This document shows positions 1-8,915 of a stretch of 64,000 nucleotides of DNA, piece after piece. Under the pieces are notes generated by a model that saw only the letters and a list, made by a program, of their open reading frames with translations, did not search any database and was not told the origin of the DNA. The DNA comes from Enterococcus hirae ATCC 9790 (GTDB taxonomy: Bacteria; Bacillota; Bacilli; Lactobacillales; Enterococcaceae), in NCBI RefSeq assembly GCF_000271405.2, contig NC_018081.1, positions 1,712,252 to 1,776,251 on the forward strand, read 5' to 3'. How positions within the stretch are numbered: position 1 is the first letter of the stretch; the number at the start of each line of letters is the position of its first letter. The translations under genes and the position numbers were made by a program.

Positions 1-36
1 ACTGGTAGTATTTATTTAAAAGATACGGATCAATAA
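1..36 (+). CDS. liaX: C-terminal end of a LiaX-like surface protein (partial)
   Basis: The first bases are open in frame 1 and encode TGSIYLKDTDQ before a TAA stop at 34-36. This resembles the last strand of a DUF4097 beta-helix. In enterococci liaX lies directly upstream of liaY and liaZ, which follow here, so I read it as the liaX tail. LiaX is a surface-associated sensor that controls the LiaFSR cell-envelope response linked to daptomycin and antimicrobial peptides. Only 11 residues are visible, so the call rests mostly on context. Confidence 0.55.
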   Translation, partial: TGSIYLKDTDQ

Positions 37-177
37 AGTAATCAACCGGTGAGTTAGCTTATTCTAACAATCGAAAGCAGGATTGATAAGTGGGATGTAC
101 GTTCACTATTAAACGATGATACTTGGTCATTCGTTCCTTTAACGAGGAAAAGCAAAAATCTTTGGAGAAAAAGTGTA

Positions 178-215
178 GTGAGAATGAACAGTTTATCTAT
201 TGTCACACTCTTTTT
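178..215 (+). terminator. weak hairpin between liaX and liaY
   Basis: GTGAGAAT (178-185) can pair with ATTGTCAC (199-206) with one mismatch, and a short T-rich run follows. It may act as a partial terminator or processing site in the 216-bp liaX-liaY gap. The stem is short, so confidence is low. Confidence 0.3.
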
Positions 216-252
216 CTTCCATTAAAATGAATAGAACAGAGGTGAAAGTAAA

Positions 253-561
253 ATGAAAAGAAAATTGACAAAATCAAATAAAAATATTGTTTTGACTGGT
301 ACATTAGCTGGGATTGCAGAATATCTTGGAATTGATCCAACGGTAGTTCGTGTGATCTATGTATTCCTAAGCTTAGTGGCATTTGGAAGTCCAGTTATCT
401 TATATATTTTATTGGCTTTGCTCATCCCTTCTGGACGAAACAAACAGACTCGTTATGGGCATGAAAACCAATATTATCAAAATAATAATTATCATCATGA
501 ACAAACAAAAAAACGTAAAGAGGCGGAAAAGGTCAATGATGACGAATGGAGTGACTTCTAA
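253..561 (+). CDS. liaY: PspC-domain membrane protein LiaY
   Basis: A 102-residue protein with a PspC domain in about residues 1-65: a basic N-terminus, the motif GIAEYLGIDP and a hydrophobic helix around 35-60. It ends in a polar Asn/Tyr/His- and Lys-rich tail. PspC-family proteins sit in the membrane and take part in envelope-stress responses; enterococcal LiaY is the downstream effector of LiaX in phospholipid remodelling. The start has a good ribosome site (GAGGTGA). The stop overlaps the start of the next gene, so the pair is probably translationally coupled. The liaY name rests on domain plus order and is inferred. Confidence 0.8.
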   Translation: MKRKLTKSNKNIVLTGTLAGIAEYLGIDPTVVRVIYVFLSLVAFGSPVILYILLALLIPSGRNKQTRYGHENQYYQNNNYHHEQTKKRKEAEKVNDDEWSDF

Positions 562-911
562 TGTCTTATCTTCAGCGCCTCATCGTGAATACGTTGACGT
601 TCATCTCTCTGGCAGTGATTTTTCCGACGATGATTTATGTAGATAGTATTTGGACAGCTATTTTAGCAAGTTTCGTATTGTCCATCTTGAATATGTTCAT
701 TAAACCTATTCTAACAATTTTATCACTACCATTCACTTTAGTGACACTGGGCTTGTTCACATTTGTCATCAATGCGGCAATCTTGAAGATGACTTCCTTT
801 TTTGTTGGAGCATCTAATTTTAATTTTGCTTCCTTTGGTTCAGCTTTTTTGATTGCTGTGATCATGTCAGTGGTGAATATGATTGTCAGTGAACACAATA
901 GTAGAAGGTAA
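561..911 (+). CDS. liaZ: LiaZ, phage-holin-family (YvlD-like) membrane protein
   Basis: A 116-residue, almost wholly hydrophobic protein with about four transmembrane helices, matching the small 'phage holin family 4' proteins such as Bacillus YvlD. It overlaps the liaY stop by one base (TAATG). Bacillus yvlC-yvlD and enterococcal liaYZ share this order. No enzymatic role is known; it probably acts with LiaY in the membrane. A strong terminator follows, so the Lia operon ends here and hprK is a separate unit. Confidence 0.8.
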   Translation: MSYLQRLIVNTLTFISLAVIFPTMIYVDSIWTAILASFVLSILNMFIKPILTILSLPFTLVTLGLFTFVINAAILKMTSFFVGASNFNFASFGSAFLIAVIMSVVNMIVSEHNSRR

Positions 912-933
912 ACGTGAACAATCGATAATGACT

Positions 934-985
934 AAAAGGGTACATCCATGGGAAATGTCTTAAATTCCTTGGTTGTACCTTTTTG
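934..985 (+). terminator. terminator of the lia operon
   Basis: An imperfect long stem with arms AAAAGGGTACATCCATGGGAA and its near complement ending in GTACC, followed by TTTTT at about 980. Confidence 0.7.
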
Positions 986-1101
986 CTTTGTTTTATAAAA
1001 AAAGTGAATTTAAAATAAAAACGTTTTTTTATTTGGTAGTACTTTTTGTCAGACAATGATAAAATGGGAAGGAACACTCTAATAGAAATGAGGTAGCACG
1101 A

Positions 1102-2040
1102 ATGGCAGAAGTTGTAAAAGTAAGCCAATTAGTAGAAAAATTATCATTAGAAATAGTGACTGGTGATGAAAAGAGTTTGGAGCGTGTTATCGTAACTGGT
1201 GACATCTCAAGACCTGGTTTAGAATTGACCGGTTATTTTAATTATTATTCACATGATCGTTTACAATTATTTGGGAGCAAAGAGATTAGCTTTGCTGAAC
1301 GGATGATGCCGGAAGAAAGACTGATGATCATGAGAAGATTGTGCAGTGAGGATATGCCAGCATTCATTATTTCTCGGGGGCTTCCAGCTTCTGAAGAAAT
1401 GATTCAAGCAGCCAACGAATACGGTATGGCTGTCTTACGTTCACCAATCTCCACATCACGTTTGCTTGGAGAATTATCTAGTTATTTAGATGGTCGTTTA
1501 GCTCCTAGAACGAGCGTTCATGGTGTGCTAGTCGATGTTTATGGGTTAGGTGTACTCATTCAAGGGGATAGCGGAATTGGTAAGAGTGAAACCGCATTAG
1601 AATTAATCAAACGTGGTCATCGCCTGATTGCTGATGACCGAGTAGATGTTTATCAACAAGATGAACTGACAGTCATTGGTGAACCACCAAAAATCTTAGA
1701 ACACTTGATAGAGATCAGAGGGATCGGAATCATTGATGTCATGAACTTGTTTGGAGCAAGTGCTGTCCGTGGTTCAATGCAAGTGCAGTTAGCCGTTTAT
1801 TTAGAAGCCTGGGCGAAGGACAAAAAATATGATCGACTAGGTTCTGAAGATACTTCTGTGGAAATTGCAGAAGTGGGGATTCCACAAATAAAAATACCTG
1901 TCAAAACTGGACGAAACGTGGCCATCATCATCGAAGTCGCAGCAATGAATTTCCGAGCAAAAACGATGGGATTTGATGCAACAAAAACGTTTGAAGAAAG
2001 ATTAAGTCGTCTGATCGAAGAAAATTCAGGGGCACAATAG
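1102..2040 (+). CDS. hprK: HPr kinase/phosphorylase
   Basis: The 312-residue bifunctional enzyme that phosphorylates HPr on its regulatory serine using ATP or pyrophosphate and reverses the reaction with phosphate. It thereby makes the co-repressor for CcpA, also encoded in this window. The P-loop GDSGIGKS is at residues 155-162, preceded by the conserved His-Gly at 140-141, and the HprK signature EIRGIGII is at 204-211. Length is normal. It opens an apparent operon with lgt (14-bp gap), gpsA and galU. The start has a ribosome site GAGGTAG. Confidence 0.97.
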   Translation: MAEVVKVSQLVEKLSLEIVTGDEKSLERVIVTGDISRPGLELTGYFNYYSHDRLQLFGSKEISFAERMMPEERLMIMRRLCSEDMPAFIISRGLPASEEMIQAANEYGMAVLRSPISTSRLLGELSSYLDGRLAPRTSVHGVLVDVYGLGVLIQGDSGIGKSETALELIKRGHRLIADDRVDVYQQDELTVIGEPPKILEHLIEIRGIGIIDVMNLFGASAVRGSMQVQLAVYLEAWAKDKKYDRLGSEDTSVEIAEVGIPQIKIPVKTGRNVAIIIEVAAMNFRAKTMGFDATKTFEERLSRLIEENSGAQ

Positions 2041-2054
2041 CAAGGAGTGGAAAC

Positions 2055-2885
2055 ATGATAGCGCAAATCGATCGGGTAGCGTTCAATCTTTTAGGAATAC
2101 CAATCTATTGGTATGCTTTGATCATTGTATCGGGAATAATTATTGCCATGTGGCTAAGTAGCCGTGAAGCCGTACGTGTTGGCTTAAAATCTGAGGATAT
2201 CACTGATTTTATGTTGTGGGGATTGCCACTTTCAATTATTGGGGCACGGTTGTACTATATTTTATTTGATTTACCACAATATATAGCTGATCCTATTCAA
2301 ATATTCAATATCCGTTCTGGCGGGTTAGCTATTTATGGTGGATTGATCGCAGGTGCCATTACTTTATATTTCTTTACCAAATACCACTTTATTTCCATGT
2401 GGACATTTTTAGATATTGCCGCACCAAGTGTCCTACTCGCTCAAGCAATTGGGCGTTGGGGAAATTTTATGAATCATGAAGCTTATGGCCCTGTCACGAC
2501 GAGAATCTTTTTAGAAAATCTTCATATCCCAAGATTCATAATTGATAATATGTACATTGAAGGTTTTTATCGTCAACCTACCTTTTTATATGAATCCGTT
2601 TGGAGTTTGATTGGCTTTATCCTACTCCTATTTTTAAGAAACAAAAAGCATTTACTGAAAAAAGGAGAAGTTTTACTTGTTTATGTGATGTGGTACAGCT
2701 TCGGGCGCTTTTTTATCGAAGGATTACGGACAGATAGTTTATACTTCTTAGGTGTTATTCGTATCTCCCAATTGTTGTCAGCCTTTTTATTCGTTGGAAC
2801 AATTATTCTGTTTATCTGGCGTAGAAAAAAAGGAAATCTACCAGATTACGATCGCACTTTTGGTAAAAATCAAATGATTATCTAA
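2055..2885 (+). CDS. lgt: prolipoprotein diacylglyceryl transferase
   Basis: A 276-residue polytopic membrane enzyme that moves diacylglyceryl from phosphatidylglycerol to the lipobox cysteine of prelipoproteins, the first step of lipoprotein maturation. Seen: several hydrophobic helices, RSGGLAIYGG (residues 87-96) and the Lgt signature AQAIGRWGNFMNHE (129-142). It has the usual Firmicute hprK-lgt-gpsA order and a GGAGTGG ribosome site. YidC later in the window has a lipobox and is one likely substrate. Confidence 0.97.
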   Translation: MIAQIDRVAFNLLGIPIYWYALIIVSGIIIAMWLSSREAVRVGLKSEDITDFMLWGLPLSIIGARLYYILFDLPQYIADPIQIFNIRSGGLAIYGGLIAGAITLYFFTKYHFISMWTFLDIAAPSVLLAQAIGRWGNFMNHEAYGPVTTRIFLENLHIPRFIIDNMYIEGFYRQPTFLYESVWSLIGFILLLFLRNKKHLLKKGEVLLVYVMWYSFGRFFIEGLRTDSLYFLGVIRISQLLSAFLFVGTIILFIWRRKKGNLPDYDRTFGKNQMII

Positions 2886-2928
2886 TTTACAGAGCTAAAA
2901 AAATGAAAAAAATAGCAGGAGTGGTAAA

Positions 2929-3954
2929 ATGAAATATAGGGTGGCAGTCTTAGGAGCTGGCTCATGGGGGACAGCTCTTGCGCAAGTTCTTGCTGAAAAT
3001 GGACATGATGTTCGCCTATGGGGACATCGTCAATCGCAAATAGACGAGATCAACCAACAACACACCAATCAAAAATATTTACCCGACTATCATTTGTCAA
3101 TGTCAATCCGTGGTTTTAGTGAGTTGGAACAGGCAGTTCAAGATATTGATGCCTTGTTATTCGTGATTCCGACACGAGCCATTCGCTCTGTAGCACAAGA
3201 GGTGGTCACTAAATTGAATACCAAGCCTGTAATCATCCATGCAAGCAAGGGTCTAGAACAGGAAACACACAAACGGATCTCAGAAATTCTTTTAGAAGAG
3301 ATCCCGAGTGACAAACGTCAATCCATTGCTGTTTTATCTGGTCCGAGTCACGCAGAAGAAGTAGCAAATCATGACATTACTACGATCACAGCTGCTAGCA
3401 CAGATCAAAAAACAGCTTCCTTTGTCCAAAAGTTATTCATGAATCATTATTTTAGGATTTATACCAACCCTGATGTGATTGGGGTTGAAATGGGGGCTGC
3501 ATTGAAAAATATTATTGCTCTTGGTGCAGGAGCAATCCACGGATTAGGTTTCGGGGATAATGCAAAAGCTGCTATTATGACTAGAGGTTTAGCTGAAATC
3601 AGTCGTTTAGGTGTTGCCATGGGTGCCAACCCATTGACTTTTATTGGTCTTAGTGGTGTGGGCGATTTGATCGTTACTTGTACTAGTATCCATTCGCGAA
3701 ATTGGCGAGCGGGCAATTTGTTAGGTAAAGGGCATGAACTGTCAGAAGTATTGGAAAATATGGGGATGGTTGTGGAAGGTGTCCATACGACAAAAGCCGC
3801 AAAAGAACTTGCTCAGCAAGTAGGTGTAGACATGCCAATCACTCAAACAATTTATGAAGTACTTTATGAAAATAAAAATGTACAAATTGCGGCAAGAGAA
3901 ATCATGTTGCGAGATGGAAAAAAAGAAAATGAATTTTCACGATTAATTTTTTAG
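2929..3954 (+). CDS. gpsA: NAD(P)-dependent glycerol-3-phosphate dehydrogenase
   Basis: A 341-residue soluble enzyme reducing dihydroxyacetone phosphate to sn-glycerol-3-phosphate, the backbone for phospholipid and teichoic acid synthesis. The N-terminal Rossmann motif GAGSWG is at residues 9-14. The C-terminal helical domain carries [11 protein letters not shown] with the catalytic lysine, and [12 protein letters not shown]. The start follows AGGAGTGG. It is only 14 bp from galU, consistent with one transcript for envelope precursors. Confidence 0.97.
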   Translation: MKYRVAVLGAGSWGTALAQVLAENGHDVRLWGHRQSQIDEINQQHTNQKYLPDYHLSMSIRGFSELEQAVQDIDALLFVIPTRAIRSVAQEVVTKLNTKPVIIHASKGLEQETHKRISEILLEEIPSDKRQSIAVLSGPSHAEEVANHDITTITAASTDQKTASFVQKLFMNHYFRIYTNPDVIGVEMGAALKNIIALGAGAIHGLGFGDNAKAAIMTRGLAEISRLGVAMGANPLTFIGLSGVGDLIVTCTSIHSRNWRAGNLLGKGHELSEVLENMGMVVEGVHTTKAAKELAQQVGVDMPITQTIYEVLYENKNVQIAAREIMLRDGKKENEFSRLIF

Positions 3955-3968
3955 AGGAGAGATGACAA

Positions 3969-4907
3969 ATGAAAGTAAAAAAGGCAGTTATTCCAGCAGC
4001 AGGTTTAGGAACAAGATTTTTACCTGCAACAAAAGCGATGGCAAAAGAAATGCTTCCAATCGTTGACAAACCAACGATTCAATTTATCGTAGAAGAAGCA
4101 CTTAAATCAGGGATCGAAGACATTTTGATCGTCACTGGGAAAGCAAAACGACCAATCGAAGACCATTTTGATTCAAATATCGAGTTAGAAACGAATTTGA
4201 GTGAAAAAGGGAAAACAGAATTATTGAAGTTGGTTGAAGAAACAACTGATGTAAATCTACACTTCATTCGTCAATCTCATCCAAAAGGGTTAGGACATGC
4301 TGTATTACAAGCCCGTGCTTTTATCGGTAATGAACCTTTTGTTGTGATGTTAGGTGATGATATCATGGAAGATGAAGTACCTTTGACACAACAATTGATT
4401 GATGACTATGAGCGGACACATGCATCAACAATCGCAGTGATGGAAGTGCCACAAAAAGATACGTCTAAATACGGAATTATTAATCCTGGTGAAGAATTAG
4501 AAGAAGGATTGTTCAATGTTAAAAACTTCGTTGAAAAACCAGACCCAAGTAAAGCACCAAGTAATTTAGCTATTATTGGACGCTATTTATTAACTCCTGA
4601 AATCTTTGATGTTTTGGCAGAACAACAACCAGGTGCTGGGAATGAAATCCAACTGACAGATGCGATTGATACATTGAATAAAACACAACGAGTATTTGCT
4701 CGTAACTTTACAGGCAAACGCTATGATGTTGGTGACAAGTTTGGTTTCATGAAAACCAGTATCGAATACGGCTTGACTCATCCAGAAGTCGGCGAACCAT
4801 TAAAAGAATATATCAAAGAGCTAGGGAAACAATTAGAAGCTGATCAAACGATGGTACCAAAAAAAGACAACAAAAAAATTGAATCAAAAGATGAGCTGAA
4901 AAAATAA
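3969..4907 (+). CDS. galU: UTP-glucose-1-phosphate uridylyltransferase
   Basis: A 312-residue nucleotidyltransferase making UDP-glucose from UTP and glucose-1-phosphate. The GalU motif [19 protein letters not shown] lies near the N-terminus and [19 protein letters not shown] in the middle. The last 25 residues are Lys/Asp-rich and dispensable-looking. Its substrate comes from PgcA (27.2 kb), and its product can feed Ugd in the polysaccharide locus (50.3 kb) as well as glycolipids and teichoic acids. Last gene of the hprK operon, followed by a strong terminator. Confidence 0.97.
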   Translation: MKVKKAVIPAAGLGTRFLPATKAMAKEMLPIVDKPTIQFIVEEALKSGIEDILIVTGKAKRPIEDHFDSNIELETNLSEKGKTELLKLVEETTDVNLHFIRQSHPKGLGHAVLQARAFIGNEPFVVMLGDDIMEDEVPLTQQLIDDYERTHASTIAVMEVPQKDTSKYGIINPGEELEEGLFNVKNFVEKPDPSKAPSNLAIIGRYLLTPEIFDVLAEQQPGAGNEIQLTDAIDTLNKTQRVFARNFTGKRYDVGDKFGFMKTSIEYGLTHPEVGEPLKEYIKELGKQLEADQTMVPKKDNKKIESKDELKK

Positions 4908-4914
4908 ATTTTTT

Positions 4915-4976
4915 AGCAATGAAAGCTTCAACTGCTCTTATCCAAAAAAAGTAGTTGAAGCTTTGCTATTTTTTAT
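4915..4976 (+). terminator. terminator after galU
   Basis: Arms AAAGCTTCAACTGC (4922-4935) and GTAGTTGAAGCTTT (4951-4964) with flanking AGCA/TGCT, then TATTTTTTATTT. Confidence 0.85.
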
Positions 4977-5036
4977 TTGTTTAAAAAATGCGAAAATGCT
5001 ATGCTTATAGAAAGAGTATCAGAAGGGAGTTCGAGT

Positions 5037-5477
5037 ATGACAGGCGGAGAAATTGCTGGGCTGATTGCGGCCATCGCATTTGCAGTCCTCGTTGTTTTTA
5101 TCATAAGAGTATTGTTACAATTATCAAAAACATTAGAAAAAGTGGATCAAACAGTGGCAGAAGCAAATACGACGATTGAAGTCGTCACCAAAGATGTCGA
5201 TCTTTTGTCAAGGCAGGTGGAAGGTTTACTAGTCAAAAGTAATGAATTGCTTTTAGACATCAATGGGAAAGTAGAAACGATTGATCCATTATTTACAGCT
5301 ATCGCAGATTTAAGTGAAAGCGTGTCAGAATTGAATACATCAAGTAAAAATATCGTAACCAAAGTTGGTGGGATTGGGCGTACAACAGCTAAAGCTACCG
5401 TGGCTGGAAAAGTTGGTGGCACAGCTTTAAAGTTTTTCAAAAATAAAAAACATACAGAAAAGACTGGAGGAATTTAA
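5037..5477 (+). CDS. DUF948 membrane-anchored protein
   Basis: A 146-residue protein: an N-terminal transmembrane helix (about residues 4-28) followed by a long heptad-like stretch (LEKVDQTVAEANTTIEVV) typical of DUF948 proteins, and a basic tail with FKNKKH. The start was chosen at the ATG at 5037 because AGAAGGGAG sits just upstream; an upstream in-frame ATG at 4977 overlaps the galU terminator and has no ribosome site. Function unknown; the family occurs in Firmicutes next to YtxH proteins, as here (2-bp gap). Confidence 0.8.
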   Translation: MTGGEIAGLIAAIAFAVLVVFIIRVLLQLSKTLEKVDQTVAEANTTIEVVTKDVDLLSRQVEGLLVKSNELLLDINGKVETIDPLFTAIADLSESVSELNTSSKNIVTKVGGIGRTTAKATVAGKVGGTALKFFKNKKHTEKTGGI

Positions 5478-5479
5478 TT

Positions 5480-6076
5480 ATGGCAAAAAAAGGTGGATTT
5501 TTACTAGGAGCAGTTATTGGTGGGACAGCAGCGGCAGTCGCAGCATTATTATTAGCACCAAAGTCAGGAAAAGAACTACGCGATGAACTTGCTGCACAAG
5601 CAGATGATTTAATTGATATGGCTTCAGACTACACGGATATGGCAAAAGAAAAATCAGCGACATTAACAGACATCGCAAAAGAAAAAGCGCAAGATCTATC
5701 CCAACAAGCTGGTGACTTAGCTGGTAGCGTGAAAAATAAAGTCAATCATTCTGCAAATGATGTCGAAGATGAGTCTGAAGACATTTTATTAACATTAAAA
5801 GAACAATCAGAAGATCTTTCTCATCGCTTCAAGAAATCAGCAGATGAGCTTAAAAAGCCAGTCGGACAAATGAATGAAACAGTTAAAGATGCATCTGAAG
5901 ATATGATGATCAATGCGAAAGATGCTGCAGGTGAAGCTGGACAAACAGTCAAAGAAGGCATTGCTGAAGCAAAACCAGTCGTAAAAGATGCGCAAGCAAT
6001 GGCAGATATGGCTAAAGAAGATGTCAAAGCTAAAAAAGAAGATTTAAAAGATACATTTACTGACAATGGAAAATAG
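5480..6076 (+). CDS. YtxH-domain protein, long variant
   Basis: A 198-residue protein. The N-terminal glycine/alanine-rich hydrophobic segment (GFLLGAVIGGTAAAVAALLLAPKSGKELR, cited only by position 5-33) is the YtxH signature. The rest is a long, charged, alanine-rich region with repeated AKE, DLSQ and KDA blocks, predicted to form amphipathic helix resembling LEA-like stress proteins. Ribosome site GGAGGAATT. It is co-transcribed with the DUF948 gene. Role unproven; such proteins are often general-stress induced. Confidence 0.8.
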   Translation: MAKKGGFLLGAVIGGTAAAVAALLLAPKSGKELRDELAAQADDLIDMASDYTDMAKEKSATLTDIAKEKAQDLSQQAGDLAGSVKNKVNHSANDVEDESEDILLTLKEQSEDLSHRFKKSADELKKPVGQMNETVKDASEDMMINAKDAAGEAGQTVKEGIAEAKPVVKDAQAMADMAKEDVKAKKEDLKDTFTDNGK

Positions 6077-6149
6077 CCAATTTCTATTTTTAGTAGGTAA
6101 TTAATAGATACTTTTTCGATTTCAGTTAATCGAACGGAACAAGTGATGA

Positions 6150-6190
6150 ATATCAAAGCTAGCAAAGTTTCCTAGCTTTGATATTTTTTT
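6150..6190 (+). terminator. terminator after the YtxH gene
   Basis: Perfect arms ATATCAAAGCTAG and CTAGCTTTGATAT around a nine-base loop, followed by TTTTTTTG. Confidence 0.85.
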
Positions 6191-6380
6191 GTTTGATAAT
6201 TGCTAGAATAATACATAATGTAAAGGTCTAATTTGCGTAATCACTTGATAGCATGCTTATTACCATGAGAGTGAAGACACTATAAAAGAACCAGAATGAT
6301 CAGAAGAATTCGTATAATCTATTGGTAACCAGAGCTCTTTGGTATGAATGAGCCAACAACGATTAGTGAGGTTGAAGATA

Positions 6381-6423
6381 AGAAAAAAATGAGTCTAGGA
6401 CTAACAGTCACCCTAGACTCATT
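6381..6423 (-). terminator. terminator of pepQ
   Basis: Perfect 12-bp arms AATGAGTCTAGG (6388-6399) and CCTAGACTCATT (6412-6423). Read on the minus strand they are followed by TTTTTTCTT, so the signal serves pepQ. Confidence 0.8.
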
Positions 6424-6556
6424 AATAGATGTAGAAGTGATAAACGGCGTTCAAGAAGCAACTCCTCAACAATAAACGATAATTTTCTAAAATAAGAGAA
6501 GCTATTTTAAAAAATCATCGCTTATTCGTTCGGAGTTAACCGCTTCTTTCACGACC

Positions 6557-7660
6557 TTACTCAATAACCAATAATTCTTTTGGCGTAGTTGTAAATGGAA
6601 TACAGCCGTCTTTTGTCACATAGACACAGTCTTCGATTCGAACACCTACTTGATCAGGGATATAGATTCCTGGTTCAAGTGAGAAGCACATGCCTTCTTC
6701 GATGACTAAATCATTTCCTGCTACAAGGGAAGGAAATTCATGGACAGTGGTTCCGATTCCGTGACCTAGACGATGATTGAAGTATTCGCCATAGCCATAG
6801 CTATTGATTACATTTCTTGCAATTTGATCTAGTTCGGCAGCCGTTACGCCGGGACGTACAGCTGCTTGGGCAGCTAATTGTGCCTCAAGTGTGATTTGAT
6901 AAATTTTTTCCTGAAATTCAGTTGGTTTTTTATAGGCTACAGTTCGAGTAGCATCGCTGCAATAACCATCCCAAACAACACCTAAATCAAACAAAACAAG
7001 TTCATTAGGCGAAATTTTTGTGCTGCCTGGAGCACCGTGGGGGCTTGCTGCGTTTTTACCAGCTAAAACGAGCGTGTCAAACGACATTTGCGAAACACCT
7101 TGTTTTTTTAGTTGATATTCGATTTCTGCAATGATTGCTTGCTCAGTAACACCTTCTTTTACTGCCTTAAAGCCGATTTCAAAGGCAACATCTGCCCATT
7201 TACCAGCAGCAAGTAATTGGTCTTTTTCTTCCAACGTTTTGATTAATTGGAGACGTTGAATGATTGCTGTTAAATCAGTAAAGTTGTCAGAACCAGTTAG
7301 AACATCTGAAATGGCATCGAAACGATCAACGGTTAACGCATTTTTTTCGATTCCGATATTTCCAGGCTGACCATAACGGTGACGAATTTCTTTCCCAATG
7401 ATTTCCCAAGGATTTTCGCTGTCTAAATAGCCACGAACATCAAAAGACCATGCACTGTTTTGTGCATCTTCAACTTCTAAAGCCGGAGTGAATAAAAAAG
7501 GATCCTGTTCAAGTGGGATAAATAGTGCTAAGACACGTTCATGGGGTTCACTTTCGTATCCTGAAAAATAAGCGATGTGTCCTGGATCACTAATATAGGC
7601 AAGATCCACTTGATTTTGAGCCATCCATTTACGTAATTCGTTGATTTTTACGTTATTCAT
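6557..7660 (-). CDS. pepQ: Xaa-Pro dipeptidase (M24 family)
   Basis: A 367-residue cytosolic metallopeptidase that cleaves Xaa-Pro dipeptides. It has an N-terminal creatinase-like domain (about 1-130) and a C-terminal pita-bread domain with the five metal ligands D225, D236, H300, E329 and E343 in FDLG, SDATR, GHGIG, LEPG and RIED. Ribosome site AAGGATG is just upstream on the minus strand. It is divergent from ccpA, an arrangement known from lactic acid bacteria, and the shared region holds a cre-like site. Confidence 0.95.
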   Translation of the reverse strand: MNNVKINELRKWMAQNQVDLAYISDPGHIAYFSGYESEPHERVLALFIPLEQDPFLFTPALEVEDAQNSAWSFDVRGYLDSENPWEIIGKEIRHRYGQPGNIGIEKNALTVDRFDAISDVLTGSDNFTDLTAIIQRLQLIKTLEEKDQLLAAGKWADVAFEIGFKAVKEGVTEQAIIAEIEYQLKKQGVSQMSFDTLVLAGKNAASPHGAPGSTKISPNELVLFDLGVVWDGYCSDATRTVAYKKPTEFQEKIYQITLEAQLAAQAAVRPGVTAAELDQIARNVINSYGYGEYFNHRLGHGIGTTVHEFPSLVAGNDLVIEEGMCFSLEPGIYIPDQVGVRIEDCVYVTKDGCIPFTTTPKELLVIE

Positions 7661-7759
7661 TTTGGCATCCTTCTTTCTAATTTATTGAATTATTAGATAA
7701 TTGTACCACTTAATGTTTCAAAGACCAACGTATAAAAGTGAAAAAATGAATTATTTTCA

Positions 7760-7773
7760 TGAAAGCGGTAGTA
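7760..7773 (+). promoter_or_regulatory. cre-like site between pepQ and ccpA
   Basis: TGAAAGCGGTAGTA matches the catabolite-responsive consensus TGWNANCGNTNNCA at all fixed positions but one (T for C at position 13). Its position upstream of ccpA fits the ccpA autoregulation known in related bacteria. Single-site pattern match only. Confidence 0.45.
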
Positions 7774-7867
7774 AAACGGTTGCAATTTTGAGTATTATTT
7801 GTTATCCTGTTTTAGAAATGTAAAGCGTATTTTCAGAAAACATATAAAAATGAACAGGAGAGCAAGA

Positions 7868-8869
7868 ATGGAAAAGCAAACAATTACTATTTATGATGTA
7901 GCGAGAGAGGCAAATGTTTCGATGGCTACTGTTTCACGTGTCGTTAACGGGAATCCGAATGTCAAACCTGCGACTAGAAAAAAAGTGTTAGAAGTCATTG
8001 ATCGATTGGACTATCGTCCGAATGCTGTTGCACGTGGGCTAGCAAGTAAGAAGACAACGACAGTAGGGGTAATCATTCCAGATGTCAGCAATATGTTTTT
8101 TGCTTCTTTAGCACGTGGGATCGATGATGTTGCTACAATGTACAAATACAACATCATTTTAGCAAATTCAGACGGCAATGATCAAAAAGAAGTGAATGTA
8201 TTAAATAACTTGTTAGCAAAACAAGTAGATGGCGTGATCTTCATGGGACATCATATCACTGATGAAATCCGTGGTGAGTTTTCTCGATCTAAGACTCCTG
8301 TAGTATTGGCTGGCTCAATTGACCCTGATGAACAAGTTGGAAGTGTGAATATCGATTACACTTCAGCAACTAAGGATGCTGTCAATAAATTAGCTAAGAA
8401 TGGCAATAAAAAAATTGCCTTTGTCAGTGGGGCATTGATTGATCCAATCAATGGTCAAAATCGCTTGAAAGGATATAAAGAAGCACTTAAAGAAAATAAT
8501 TTACCTTACAGCGAAGGTTTGATCTTTGAAGCAGAGTATAACTTTAAAGACGGATTAACCCTAGTTGATCGCATTCATAATAGTGGCGCAACAGCTGTTT
8601 ATGTTTCAGATGATGAATTAGCTATCGGTATTTTAGATGGTCTTTTAGATAAGGGTGTGAAAGTACCGGAAGAATTTGAGATCATTACAAGTAATAACTC
8701 ATTGTTAACAGAAGTTGCACGTCCACGCCTAACAAGTATCACACAACCATTGTATGATTTAGGTGCCGTTTCAATGCGTCTATTAACAAAAATGATGAAT
8801 AAAGAAGAAGTTGAAGAAAAAACAATTATCTTACCTTATGGAATTGAAGAAAAAGGATCGACGAAATAA
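7868..8869 (+). CDS. ccpA: catabolite control protein A
   Basis: A 333-residue LacI/GalR-family regulator. The N-terminal helix-turn-helix ITIYDVAREANVSMATVSRV is followed by the hinge RPNAVARGLA and a periplasmic-binding-protein-like core. With HPr phosphorylated on serine by HprK it binds cre sites to repress or activate carbon genes. The ATG at 7868 was chosen because AGGAGAG lies just before it and the protein then starts at the normal point; an upstream start at 7799 has no ribosome site. Followed at once by a terminator. Confidence 0.96.
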   Translation: MEKQTITIYDVAREANVSMATVSRVVNGNPNVKPATRKKVLEVIDRLDYRPNAVARGLASKKTTTVGVIIPDVSNMFFASLARGIDDVATMYKYNIILANSDGNDQKEVNVLNNLLAKQVDGVIFMGHHITDEIRGEFSRSKTPVVLAGSIDPDEQVGSVNIDYTSATKDAVNKLAKNGNKKIAFVSGALIDPINGQNRLKGYKEALKENNLPYSEGLIFEAEYNFKDGLTLVDRIHNSGATAVYVSDDELAIGILDGLLDKGVKVPEEFEIITSNNSLLTEVARPRLTSITQPLYDLGAVSMRLLTKMMNKEEVEEKTIILPYGIEEKGSTK

Positions 8870-8880
8870 TAAGTGATTAA

Positions 8881-8915
8881 CACTCCACTAGATGATGCTA
8901 GTGGAGTGTTTTTAA
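8881..8915 (+). terminator. terminator after ccpA
   Basis: Perfect arms CACTCCACTA and TAGTGGAGTG around GATGATGC, then TTTTT. Confidence 0.9.

Larger units (their letters stand above)
6077..6556. other. 480-bp intergenic region between convergent genes
   Basis: Holds two terminators, one for the YtxH unit (6150-6190, plus) and one for pepQ (6381-6423, minus). Both strands of the rest carry only short, stop-rich frames. I see no other feature. Confidence 0.6.

Noticed and set aside
383..646. Alternative frame over liaY/liaZ
   Set aside because: It is a shadow of two well-supported overlapping genes.
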